From positions 1 through 64,000 of the forward strand of contig JAFZFZ010000103.1 of the NCBI GenBank assembly GCA_017557005.1: DNA of 64,000 nucleotides. The letters are read 5' to 3'. The stretch is from Bacteroidaceae bacterium (GTDB taxonomy: Bacteria > Bacteroidota > Bacteroidia > Bacteroidales > Bacteroidaceae). The notes beneath the pieces were generated by a model. It ran no database searches. It had not been told where the DNA came from and was given only the letters and a program-made list of their open reading frames with translations. Positions 52,125 to 60,975 of this stretch are shown here, piece after piece; the stretch's first letter is position 1; each line of letters begins with the position of its first letter. The translations under genes and the position numbers were made by a program.

Positions 52125-54836
52125 TCATTCCTCCTCGAACAGGTTGAGTTGCTCGGTAGTAGGCTCTTCGGGCACTTCAGCCTCATCTGCAGTCTCTGCC
52201 TCGGACACTTCGGGCTCCTCGGGCTCGGGACGGCGTGTGGGTTCCAGTTCTACAATGTTGTCGACCTCAAAGGTAGTGACACGCTTACCGATGGCCTTGA
52301 AGCCTTTGATGAGGGCAAACTCCTCTGCATCGATGACAAGAGGTTCGCGGAAGCTATCGCCACCGCCGAAGGTGACCTGTATACGAGGATAGGTCTCGCA
52401 GGTAAGCAGTGCCATGCAGCTATCCTTGTGTTCGTCCACAAAGGTATTCTTCTTGGGTGTAGCCTCCATGAGGAAACGTTTGATGTAGTAGAAGCCCTTT
52501 TGTGATGCGTTCTTGACAATGGCAGTCCACACCTTGTCGGGGTTGAACTTCTCGATATAGAGAATATCGGGTTCGTAGTGGTTATTAGCATCAAAGTCGG
52601 TGATATAGAACTCTCCGTTCTTGAGCACTACAAGGATGCGGTCGTCGCTGTGGAACTCGCCGAGATACTCACCATGCCCATCAAAGTCGAGACGCAGGAT
52701 ATCGCGATCAAACCATACCTTGCGGCCACCAAGCGTAGAGGCACCATGAGCCTTGAGGCCGATGCGCTGCACCTCGAGACGGGTGAGCAGGTTACCCATG
52801 GATGAACGACCCTTGATTCCGATCTCGCTAAAGTCCTTCTCAATGACGGTCTTGCGGAGGTTGGGCACAGGCTTGAGCTGTACCTTGATGATTTCGGCCT
52901 CGCCATTGGGGTTGGCAGTAAAGTAAGCCACACGAGAACCAGGCTTTCCCTGAGTAAGGTTATACTCGCGATCACGGTTGGTACCCGTAACAGCAAAACG
53001 CTTGATGTAGTGCGGGCCACCACGACCATCGCGGTACACCACATTATATATAGTACGCTTATCGTTCTTCTTGTAGATGCCCACGTGCATCACACCAGGA
53101 CCCACGAACATCTTTTCGGCTACGCGCACGATCTTGTAGCGACCATCCTTGTAGAAGAGGATGACATCATCGATGGACGAACAGTTTGACACAAACTCAT
53201 CCTTCTTCAACGATGTACCGATAAAGCCCTCTTCGCGGTTGATATAGAGCTTCTCATTCGCCTCAATAACCTTGGCCGCTTCGATATTCTCAAAGTTGCG
53301 CAGCTCGGTACGACGGGGGAAGGCAGTACCATACTTGGTTTTGAGCATGGTAAACCAGTCTATCGTCACGCTCACCATATCGGCCAACTGGGCGTCAATC
53401 TCCTCCACCTCAGCACGGATACGAGCCATCAGTTCATCCGCCTTATCCTTATTGAACTTAAGGATACGAGCCATCTTGATTTCCATCAGACGGAGGATAT
53501 CATCCTTGGTAACCTCGCGAATGAAGGTCGGATAGTAGGGAGTGAGGCGCTCATCAATGTGCTCACAAGCAGCATCCATCGTGGGGGCTTGCTCAAACTT
53601 CTTATCCTTATAGATACGCTCCTCAATAAAGATCTTCTCCAATGAAGCAAAGTGCAACTGCTCGAGGAGCTCGTGTTTGCGAATCTCAAGTTCCTGACGA
53701 ATCAGTGCAAGCGTATTATCTACAGATTTGCGCAGTACATGGCTGACACCAAGGAAGTGAGGTTTGTTATCGTCAATAACACAACAGTTGGGAGAGATGC
53801 TGATCTCGCAATCAGTGAAGGCATAGAGAGCGTCGAGGGTCTTATCTGAAGACACGCCCGGGGCAAGGTGTACCAGGATTTCAACCTCGGCAGCCGTATT
53901 GTCATCCACCTTGCGGATTTTGATCTTACCTTTCTCGGCAGCCTTCAGGATAGATTCAATGAGCGTAGTAGTGGTCTTACCATAAGGGATCTCGGTAATG
54001 GCCAAGGTCTTATTATCCACCTTATTGATACGAGCACGCACACGCACGGCACCGCCACGCTCACCATCATTGTAGCGGGCTACGTCGATGAAGCCGCCCG
54101 TCTGGAAATCGGGGTATAGAGCAAACTCTTCACCCTTGAGGTAACTGATGGCGGCATCGCATAGCTCGTTGAAGTTGTGAGGGAGAATCTTTGAAGACAA
54201 GCCTACGGCAATACCCTCAACACCCTGTGCCAAGAGCAAGGGGAACTTGACGGGCAGCGTGATAGGCTCTTTATTTCTACCATCATAGGAGAGCTTCCAC
54301 TCGGTAGTCTTGGGATTGAACACCACCTCGAGGGCAAACTTAGTGAGACGCGCCTCGATGTAACGCGGGGCAGCAGCTCCATCGCCCGTAAGGATGTTAC
54401 CCCAGTTTCCCTGGCAGTCGATAAGCAGTTCCTTCTGTCCCAACTGCACCAAGGCATCACCGATAGAGGCATCACCATGGGGGTGATACTGCATGGTGTG
54501 ACCCACGAGATTGGCTACCTTGTTGTAACGTCCATCATGCTTCTCCTTCATCGAATGCAGGATACGGCGTTGCACCGGTTTGAGACCATCGTTGATGTGC
54601 GGTACGGCACGCTCAAGGATTACGTACGAGGCATAGTCCAGAAACCAGTTCTGATACATACCCGAGAGCTGGTACTTCACGGAGTCATCGTCGCCATCAT
54701 CCTTCTTAGGGCGAAAGTCGCCGTGTGCTTCGCTGGGAGCCTCAGCGTCGTTAACGTCAACGTCATCGTTAGCGTTAACGTCAACGTTAACGTTATCGTT
54801 TATCTCATCGGCCTTGTTGAAATCTTCTTCACTCAT
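52125..54836 (-). CDS. parC: DNA topoisomerase IV subunit A
   Basis: A 903-residue type IIA topoisomerase subunit. The winged-helix domain has LDYASYVILERAVPHINDGLKPVQRRI, and active-site Tyr159 lies in GDGAAAPRYIEARL. A tower/coiled-coil and a degenerate beta-propeller C-terminal domain follow, ending in an acidic tail (EEPTTEQLNLFEEE). It decatenates chromosomes with ParE. The sequence lacks a clear gyrase GyrA-box, supporting parC rather than gyrA. Residues about 12-32 are Asn/Asp/Val repeats encoded by a 6-base repeat. ATG 54836 is used; upstream codons reach into the leader. Confidence 0.92.
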   Translation of the reverse strand: MSEEDFNKADEINDNVNVDVNANDDVDVNDAEAPSEAHGDFRPKKDDGDDDSVKYQLSGMYQNWFLDYASYVILERAVPHINDGLKPVQRRILHSMKEKHDGRYNKVANLVGHTMQYHPHGDASIGDALVQLGQKELLIDCQGNWGNILTGDGAAAPRYIEARLTKFALEVVFNPKTTEWKLSYDGRNKEPITLPVKFPLLLAQGVEGIAVGLSSKILPHNFNELCDAAISYLKGEEFALYPDFQTGGFIDVARYNDGERGGAVRVRARINKVDNKTLAITEIPYGKTTTTLIESILKAAEKGKIKIRKVDDNTAAEVEILVHLAPGVSSDKTLDALYAFTDCEISISPNCCVIDDNKPHFLGVSHVLRKSVDNTLALIRQELEIRKHELLEQLHFASLEKIFIEERIYKDKKFEQAPTMDAACEHIDERLTPYYPTFIREVTKDDILRLMEIKMARILKFNKDKADELMARIRAEVEEIDAQLADMVSVTIDWFTMLKTKYGTAFPRRTELRNFENIEAAKVIEANEKLYINREEGFIGTSLKKDEFVSNCSSIDDVILFYKDGRYKIVRVAEKMFVGPGVMHVGIYKKNDKRTIYNVVYRDGRGGPHYIKRFAVTGTNRDREYNLTQGKPGSRVAYFTANPNGEAEIIKVQLKPVPNLRKTVIEKDFSEIGIKGRSSMGNLLTRLEVQRIGLKAHGASTLGGRKVWFDRDILRLDFDGHGEYLGEFHSDDRILVVLKNGEFYITDFDANNHYEPDILYIEKFNPDKVWTAIVKNASQKGFYYIKRFLMEATPKKNTFVDEHKDSCMALLTCETYPRIQVTFGGGDSFREPLVIDAEEFALIKGFKAIGKRVTTFEVDNIVELEPTRRPEPEEPEVSEAETADEAEVPEEPTTEQLNLFEEE
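54745..54802. repeat. GTTAACGTCAACG repeat in the 5-prime end of parC
   Basis: About nine 6-base units of the form GTTAAC/GTCAAC/GTTATC, encoding an Asn/Asp/Val-rich N-terminal extension before the conserved topoisomerase domain. Confidence 0.65.
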
Positions 54837-54863
54837 AGTGCTTGGTGTTTTTCTTTTATCAAA

Positions 54864-54871
54864 CAAAGATA
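54864..54871 (-). promoter_or_regulatory. -7 box of parC
   Basis: Minus-strand TATCTTTG, 28 bases before the ATG at 54836, preceded by TTTTTG. Confidence 0.5.
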
Positions 54872-54916
54872 CAAAAAGGAGTACGAACTACCAAATTTCA
54901 CCGTTTTTTTCAGTGA

Positions 54917-56650
54917 TTACATTCGCTCCAGCAATGTTTGGGCATTGCCATCACCCATTGCTGCCGCTTTCTGAAGGTAAGGAACACCTCGAGCCTTGTC
55001 GCCAAGTTGTATGTAGCAGAAGCCCAAGAGGCGATTGCAGTCGAGATCGGCAGGGAAGTTGGCCACGAGCACCTCAAGGATAGGTACCGCATCGGCATAG
55101 CGTGCAATGCGCACATTGAGGGTAGCCAGTTCGAGCAGATACAAAGGTTGTTGGGGAGCAAGAGAGATGGCACGCTTTATGTCATCAAGCGCTTGCTGAA
55201 ACATACGGCTGGCAGCCTCAGACTGCTCACGTAAGTAATAGAAACGGTCAGTACTGATAGTACCCACCATCTCCTCATAGAGGTTATAGTCAACCACCGC
55301 CGGGCGATGCAAGTCGTGACGAGCCTTAAACAGAGCACGTTCAAGCACATAAGGGGCCGATTGGGTGAGGGGTGAGGGATGCGGATTGAGAGTTGCCTTA
55401 TGGACCGCACTATCGAGAAGGGCAATAGCCAACTCCACGTCACCTTCTTCTGCACGTTGTTCTATAATATAGGCTGTACGCAACCATGTGTCGGGACTCC
55501 CCATATCGCTACGGTTCACCTCCATGTATTTCTCATAAGCAGCGGTATATTCTTTGAGCGTAATATAAATATCACCTTGCTGCTGTGTATAGATCGGCAG
55601 AGGATTGACTGCATGCGCCTTGTCAAGTTCTGCCAGGGCACGAGCATAGTCCCAATTCTTATATTGTCTGAGCGTATCGATCGCAACGGAGAGTATCTGC
55701 TTGGCCATTTGGAAGTGCACCTCATCAGCCTTATCCTCAGCATGAGCGAGCGCTTGTACATGATCCTCCTCAGCCAAAGCAAAGGCACTATCGGTACCCA
55801 AAGCAATATGGTGAGCGGCGCGACTGAGATAGCCCTCACGATGCTGGGGGAAACTACGGATAAACTCATCAATCACCTCTGCACGCAAAGCCGCATCGTT
55901 ATGGTCTGTAGCCAAGTACAGGCTCACTAAGGCCTGCGTGGTATCGGCAGGCAAAGCCTTACGCAAGTGCAGCGCACGATAGGTAGGATCATTGATGGAG
56001 AGTGCCTTGACCGCGAGGTCCACAGCGTAGCGCACATCAAGTGCATAAAGCAGCGTATCAGCCTCCACCGAAGGCTGCACGATAGCCACCACGTTGCCCG
56101 CATCATCAAACAGTGGGCGATGATTCAGCGCTTCGCCACCCGCATGATGCAGCGTATAGTAGCGATATCCCCCTGCAGCCAGTTCCGTATTGACGATAGT
56201 GAGCCACTCATCGTAAATGCCCTTCTCCTTACCTATAGCGGGAAGGAAGAGTCGTTCCGGTTGTGCTGTAGTATCTATAGGCGCAGACACCAGATTCTTG
56301 ACGGGAGCGGTCTGCAACTTGATAATGTCGTAGGTCTCATTGGCACCCAGCACTTTCTCTACGGGACAAGCCTTGCCCTTTGCATCTATAGCCTCGGCAC
56401 GGTGCGCTCCAGCGAAGAGAGCGTACGAAGTAATGAGGTTTCCATCGGGAGAAGCAAAGAAGGCGTTACCCTTATGCAAAACATTCCCCTCAGCATCGTA
56501 CGTCTGCACGGTATACACCATCTTCCTTGCCTGCTTCAACGCTTTGGGTGATTGGGCTGAGATGGGCAGAGCGAGCAAGAGCAGGGCCATTCCCATACCC
56601 TTCCTTAAGGAGGGGAGATAAGGAAATATGCGTTTGAATATGCTATTCAT
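54917..56650 (-). CDS. Exported trypsin-like protease-domain/TPR protein
   Basis: A 577-residue protein with a signal peptide (MALLLLALPISAQ after a basic n-region). Residues about 40-215 resemble a degenerate trypsin/Do-like domain (VYTVQTYDAEGNVLHKGNAFFASPDGNLITSYALFAGA ... DIIKLQT), but the usual GNSGGP site is replaced by GEALNHRPLFDDAGNVVAIVQ, so protease activity is doubtful. Residues 250-577 are TPR repeats. Around residue 425, NPHPSPLTQ is encoded by a dispersed GGGTGAGGGG repeat inserted in frame. ATG 56662 is an alternative start. Function unknown. Confidence 0.7.
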   Translation of the reverse strand: MNSIFKRIFPYLPSLRKGMGMALLLLALPISAQSPKALKQARKMVYTVQTYDAEGNVLHKGNAFFASPDGNLITSYALFAGAHRAEAIDAKGKACPVEKVLGANETYDIIKLQTAPVKNLVSAPIDTTAQPERLFLPAIGKEKGIYDEWLTIVNTELAAGGYRYYTLHHAGGEALNHRPLFDDAGNVVAIVQPSVEADTLLYALDVRYAVDLAVKALSINDPTYRALHLRKALPADTTQALVSLYLATDHNDAALRAEVIDEFIRSFPQHREGYLSRAAHHIALGTDSAFALAEEDHVQALAHAEDKADEVHFQMAKQILSVAIDTLRQYKNWDYARALAELDKAHAVNPLPIYTQQQGDIYITLKEYTAAYEKYMEVNRSDMGSPDTWLRTAYIIEQRAEEGDVELAIALLDSAVHKATLNPHPSPLTQSAPYVLERALFKARHDLHRPAVVDYNLYEEMVGTISTDRFYYLREQSEAASRMFQQALDDIKRAISLAPQQPLYLLELATLNVRIARYADAVPILEVLVANFPADLDCNRLLGFCYIQLGDKARGVPYLQKAAAMGDGNAQTLLERM

Positions 56651-56713
56651 TGTGGTTGTCATTAAGATTCTCAGAGTCCTTTGAGTTCTCCGAGCATTCT
56701 TATTTTTTTAATT

Positions 56714-57457
56714 TCAAAGTTCCTCTCTCTGTCGCACAGCCTCATAAATCAAGACACCTGCAGCCACAGACACGTTGAGCGACTGGATGTGTCCAAACTG
56801 CGGAATAGATATCCACTCATCGCACAATGCCAAGTGCTCGGCCGGGATACCCTTATCCTCAGCTCCCATCACAATACAGGTAGGATCAGTGAGATTAGCC
56901 TTAGTATAGGTATACTTCGCCTTCTCTGTAGCAGCCACCACGCGGAAACCGCAGTTTTTGAGAAACTTGATTGCATTGCCAATGTTCGGTTCGCGACACA
57001 CGGGCAGAGTATGCAATGCACCTGCTGAGGTCTTCATGGCATCGGCATTGACGCTCACGCTATCGTGTGTAGGGATGATGATGGCATGCACTCCGGCACA
57101 TTCGCAAGTACGGGCAATGGCACCAAAGTTACGTACATCGGTCACGCCGTCAAGCATCACGAAGAGCGGGTTCTTTCCCTCCTCATAGAGCATGGGAACG
57201 AGGTCCTCGACACGCTGATAGGTCACCGCAGAGGTAAATGCAATCACTCCCTGGTGATTCTTTGTAGTGAGACGATTCAGTTTCTCGATAGGTACACGCT
57301 GCACAGGGATGAGCTGTCCCTTGAGCGCCTCGAAGAGTTCACGCGAAAGCTCGTTCTGCAAGCCACGCTTGATCAGTATCTTGTCAATATCTTTGCCTGC
57401 CTCGATGGCTTCAATAACGGCACGAGTGCCGAAGATGAGTTCGTTCTTGTCAATCAT
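56714..57457 (-). CDS. rlmB: 23S rRNA (guanosine-2251-2'-O)-methyltransferase RlmB
   Basis: A 247-residue SPOUT methyltransferase. The N-terminal substrate-binding domain (LIFGTRAVIEAIEAGKDIDKILIKRGL) is followed by the knot domain with LDGVTDVRNFGAIARTCECAG, IVMGAEDKGIP and IPQFGHIQSLNVSVAAGVLIYEA. It methylates G2251 in the peptidyl-transferase loop. recN lies upstream on the same strand; its promoter is a decayed repeat module (57494-57525). Confidence 0.94.
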   Translation of the reverse strand: MIDKNELIFGTRAVIEAIEAGKDIDKILIKRGLQNELSRELFEALKGQLIPVQRVPIEKLNRLTTKNHQGVIAFTSAVTYQRVEDLVPMLYEEGKNPLFVMLDGVTDVRNFGAIARTCECAGVHAIIIPTHDSVSVNADAMKTSAGALHTLPVCREPNIGNAIKFLKNCGFRVVAATEKAKYTYTKANLTDPTCIVMGAEDKGIPAEHLALCDEWISIPQFGHIQSLNVSVAAGVLIYEAVRQREEL

Positions 57458-57493
57458 ATATATTCAATATTGAGATGCTATCATAATAACTTG

Positions 57494-57525
57494 CAAAATT
57501 AGTGCAAGACGAGCGAAAAGACAAA
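57494..57525 (-). promoter_or_regulatory. rlmB promoter, decayed copy of the repeat module
   Basis: Minus-strand TTTG (57525-57522), 20-base spacer, TAATTTTG (57501-57494). The spacer (CTTTTCGCTCGTCTTGCAC) matches the module consensus, but the left dyad arm is lost. Confidence 0.65.
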
Positions 57526-57638
57526 TCTCAACGAACGAATGTGGAGAAAATGCTTGAATATTCTCCACTAAACGAGGCAGAAACTCTCCAACATTAAGTT
57601 TCCACAGGCGATTTCCCTATTTATCCACCTTCAACGAT

Positions 57639-59297
57639 TCAAATGCCCAGCATCTCTCGTGCATTGTTGATGGCTGCATCGGTGAGCGTACCGGCGCTCA
57701 TCATCTGTGCCAACTCATTGATGCGTTCTTCGGTGGTAAGGCGGCGCATGTGGCTCACGGTAGCGGTATCTGTATCCTCTTTATACACCTTGTAGTGAGC
57801 AGTACCTTTGGCTGCAATCTGTGGCAAGTGAGTAATACTGATTACTTGTCGGCCATGGCGGGCAATATCCTCCATGATGTCGGCCATGCGGGCAGCAATG
57901 GTGCCCGACACACCCGTATCAATCTCGTCGAATATCAGTGTAGGCAACGCCTTGGCTGCAGCAATGATGCTCTTGAGCGAAAGCATGATACGTGAGATCT
58001 CACCACCAGAAGCCACCTCGGCAATATTCTGCAAGGTGCCATTCTTGTTGGCCGAAAAGAGGAAGGCCACGCTATCGGCTCCTGTAGCATCGGGCTGTCG
58101 GCGTGGTGCGATATCTACAGCGAAGCGTGTATTGGGAATACCCAGTTCCACAAGCCGTGAGGCAATCTCCTTCTCAAATGTAGCCCCCACCGCACTGCGT
58201 TGGGCCGTAAGGCGAGCGCCCGCCTCCTGCAATGCCGTATAAGCCACCTCCTTCTGACGTTCCATCTCTGCAATGCGCTCAGCCGATTCATCAATACGAT
58301 CCAAAGTATCACGGAAGCGCTGCTCTATCTCGAGCAACTGCACCACGCTATCCACACGATGCTTCTGCTGCGCAGTATAGATCGTATCGAGACGAGCCTC
58401 CACCCATGCCTGACGCTCAGGATCAAAGGTGATGCGTTCCTCAGCATCGGCCACCTCATCGGCGATATCACGCAGTTCGATATAGAGACTCTCCATACGT
58501 TCGTGCCATTCCCCAGCCTCGGGGTATATATTGGTAAGCGAGCGCATAGCTGCAGTAGTGCTACGCAGAGCAGAGACCTGTCCATTCTCATCTCCATTCA
58601 GTGCCGCATTGATACGATAGAGTCCCTCCTTAATATCCTCTACATGAGTAAGCTTCTCCAGTTCCTGTTCCAGCTCCTCTTGTTCACCCTCTTTCAGACG
58701 CCACTCATCGAACTGCTGTAGCTGGAAACGAATATAATCCTCATCGCCTTGATCACCCGTAAGCTGAGCACGCAAGGTCTCAAGCTGAGCCGAAACCTCC
58801 CGATAGTGACAGTAAGCCTCGCTATATTGCTCCTTTACACTCTTGTCTGCGCTGAGTGTATCGAGCACACCCAGTTGAAACCCCTCACTGTTGAGCAACA
58901 GATTCTGATGCTGCGAATGAATATCAATCAGACATTCACCCAATTGTTTCAAAACGCCCAACGACACAGGAGTATCATTGATAAAAGCACGACTCTTACC
59001 CGTAACGGCGACCTCACGTCGTACAATACACTCGGCATCGTACTCGATATCATTCTCCTCAAAGAGAGTCTGCAGGTCATAGCCTTCCACATCGAAAGTT
59101 CCTTCTACAATGCATTTCGTAGCACCACAGCGTATGGCAGCCGTTTCAGCACGCTGTCCAGTGAGCAGGCCTATTGCTCCAAGCAGGATAGACTTACCGG
59201 CACCCGTCTCACCCGTGATAACGGCAAATCCTTCTGACAAGTCAAGATCAAGCGACTCTATGAGCGCGTAGTTTTGGATATGTAGATTACGTAACAT
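57639..59297 (-). CDS. recN: DNA repair protein RecN
   Basis: A 552-residue SMC-like ATPase: Walker A GETGAGKSI near the N-terminus (VITGETGAGKSILLGAIGLL), two coiled-coil arms (about 160-370), signature VASGGEISRIMLSLK and Walker B LIFDEIDTGVSG. It acts early in double-strand-break repair. Start MLRNLHIQNYALIE is typical. Minus-strand -7 box TACTTTTG at 59329-59322. Confidence 0.95.
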   Translation of the reverse strand: MLRNLHIQNYALIESLDLDLSEGFAVITGETGAGKSILLGAIGLLTGQRAETAAIRCGATKCIVEGTFDVEGYDLQTLFEENDIEYDAECIVRREVAVTGKSRAFINDTPVSLGVLKQLGECLIDIHSQHQNLLLNSEGFQLGVLDTLSADKSVKEQYSEAYCHYREVSAQLETLRAQLTGDQGDEDYIRFQLQQFDEWRLKEGEQEELEQELEKLTHVEDIKEGLYRINAALNGDENGQVSALRSTTAAMRSLTNIYPEAGEWHERMESLYIELRDIADEVADAEERITFDPERQAWVEARLDTIYTAQQKHRVDSVVQLLEIEQRFRDTLDRIDESAERIAEMERQKEVAYTALQEAGARLTAQRSAVGATFEKEIASRLVELGIPNTRFAVDIAPRRQPDATGADSVAFLFSANKNGTLQNIAEVASGGEISRIMLSLKSIIAAAKALPTLIFDEIDTGVSGTIAARMADIMEDIARHGRQVISITHLPQIAAKGTAHYKVYKEDTDTATVSHMRRLTTEERINELAQMMSAGTLTDAAINNAREMLGI

Positions 59298-59321
59298 TAC
59301 TCCTATTTGTTTTTAGAAGCA

Positions 59322-59329
59322 CAAAAGTA
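59322..59329 (-). promoter_or_regulatory. -7 box of recN
   Basis: Minus-strand TACTTTTG, 25 bases before the ATG at 59297. Confidence 0.5.
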
Positions 59330-59420
59330 ATGATAATTCACTGAATGATGAAATTTAGGGCAAAATAATTGGGCAGAATTATTTTCAAGCCATTTTCTTG
59401 TATTGCCTATCTATTTTATG

Positions 59421-59428
59421 TACCTTCG
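59421..59428 (+). promoter_or_regulatory. -7 box (TACCTTCG) of the GHL10-malQ unit
   Basis: TACCTTCG, 22 bases before the ATG at 59451. Confidence 0.5.
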
Positions 59429-59450
59429 CAACAATTTTTAAGAGCATTTA

Positions 59451-60947
59451 ATGAAACGATACATTTATCTATTACTATTGGTTCTCGTGGCAAACACGAC
59501 AGCTATCAGAGCAAACGAACCCCTGAAACGTGAGTTTCGCGGAGCATGGATACAAGCCGTCAACGGACAATTTATTGGCATGTCAACTGCAGAGATGCAG
59601 ACAACACTGAGCAGCCAACTTGATGCATTGCAGCGAGCAGGCATCAATGCCATCATCTTCCAAGTGCGTCCTGAAGCAGATGCCCTCTACCTCTCGTACT
59701 ACGAGCCATGGAGCCGCTATCTTACTGGCGAGCAAGGTGTTGCTCCCAACCCCTATTGGGATCCTCTGCAATGGATGATTGACGAATGTCACCGTCGCGG
59801 CATGGAGTTACACGCATGGATCAACCCCTACCGCGCAAAAACCAAGGGGACCAAAAGCCTCGGCATCAAACATCCGTACAAGAAAGACCCCGAGCGATTT
59901 GTACACTATGACGGGATGCTCATCTTCAACCCCGCCCTACAAGCCAACCGCGACTATATCTGCACGATTGTAACCGATATAGTAAAGCGCTACGACGTCG
60001 ATGGCTTACATATCGATGACTACTTCTACCCCTACCCTGTGGCCGGACTCGAGTTTGATGACGAACAATCGTTCCGTGCCGACCCACGTGGCTTTACCGA
60101 CAAGGGCGATTGGCGCCGCGACAATGTGAACCGCCTCATCGAGCAGTTACATCACACCATACGCGATGTAAAGCCTTGGGTTAAGTTTGGTATATCACCC
60201 TTTGGTATATACCGCAACCAAAAGAGCGCTCCCGAGGGCAGTCTCACCAATGGTTTGCAAAACTACGATGACCTCTACGCCGACATCCTCCTATGGATCG
60301 ACAAAGGATGGGTAGACTACACGATACCACAGGTGTATTGGGAGATCGGACACAAAGCCGCCGACTATGAGACCTTAGTACACTGGTGGGCCCAACATGC
60401 CAACGGACGTCCCCTCTATATAGGACAAGATGTCATGCGCACCGTTAAAGCAGCCGACGCTGCCAACCCCACACAGCACCAGCAAGCTCGCAAGATGGAG
60501 CTACAACGCAGTCACGAAAGCATCGGCGGCAGTTGCCAATGGCCTGCTTCAGCCGTAGCCGACAATGCCAACGGCTATGCCACAGCCCTCACCGAGGAGT
60601 ATCACCGTTGGCTGGCATTGCAGCCCGAATACCCGTTTATTGACGACAAAGCTCCCAAGCACGTCAAGAGGCTCTGCGTGATATGGACCGAAGATGGCCC
60701 CGTACTCTGCTGGACCGCCCCCAAGTACAAGGAGGAGATGGACCGCCCCACGAAGTATGTCGTTTACCGCTTCGTCAAAGGAGAGGACATCAACCTCGAC
60801 GATGCCACTAAGATCATTGGTTTTACCACAAATACATTCTTGCCTCTCACCTACGAAGGAGGCAAGGTAAAATACACCTACGTAGTGACAGCTTTGGACC
60901 GCCTACAAAACGAGTCGAAGCCAAAGAAAGAGAAAATTAAACTATAA
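59451..60947 (+). CDS. GHL10-family glycoside hydrolase (DigH-like)
   Basis: A 498-residue exported protein (signal peptide 1-22, no lipobox). Residues 28-340 form the GHL10 TIM barrel (PF02638): REFRGAWIQAVNG, INAIIFQVRPEADALYLS, HAWINPYRAKT, DVDGLHIDDYFYPYP (catalytic-site Asp) and IPQVYWEIGH. A C-terminal Fn3-like domain spans about 400-498. E. coli DigH of this family cleaves denuded peptidoglycan glycan strands, so cell-wall or other glycan cleavage is the likely role. Followed by malQ after 28 bases. Confidence 0.9.
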   Translation: MKRYIYLLLLVLVANTTAIRANEPLKREFRGAWIQAVNGQFIGMSTAEMQTTLSSQLDALQRAGINAIIFQVRPEADALYLSYYEPWSRYLTGEQGVAPNPYWDPLQWMIDECHRRGMELHAWINPYRAKTKGTKSLGIKHPYKKDPERFVHYDGMLIFNPALQANRDYICTIVTDIVKRYDVDGLHIDDYFYPYPVAGLEFDDEQSFRADPRGFTDKGDWRRDNVNRLIEQLHHTIRDVKPWVKFGISPFGIYRNQKSAPEGSLTNGLQNYDDLYADILLWIDKGWVDYTIPQVYWEIGHKAADYETLVHWWAQHANGRPLYIGQDVMRTVKAADAANPTQHQQARKMELQRSHESIGGSCQWPASAVADNANGYATALTEEYHRWLALQPEYPFIDDKAPKHVKRLCVIWTEDGPVLCWTAPKYKEEMDRPTKYVVYRFVKGEDINLDDATKIIGFTTNTFLPLTYEGGKVKYTYVVTALDRLQNESKPKKEKIKL

Positions 60948-60975
60948 GATTGTAGACATATATACATCGAGTAAA

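Noticed and set aside
52125..54836. gyrA instead of parC
   Set aside because: No recognisable GyrA-box and an unusual acidic C-terminus; topoisomerase IV subunit A fits better, though gyrA cannot be fully excluded by eye.
57541..57568. Terminator of recN: GTGGAGAA/TTCTCCAC palindrome
   Set aside because: The 8-bp stem has a 12-base loop and no T-run on either side; it may be only a palindrome.
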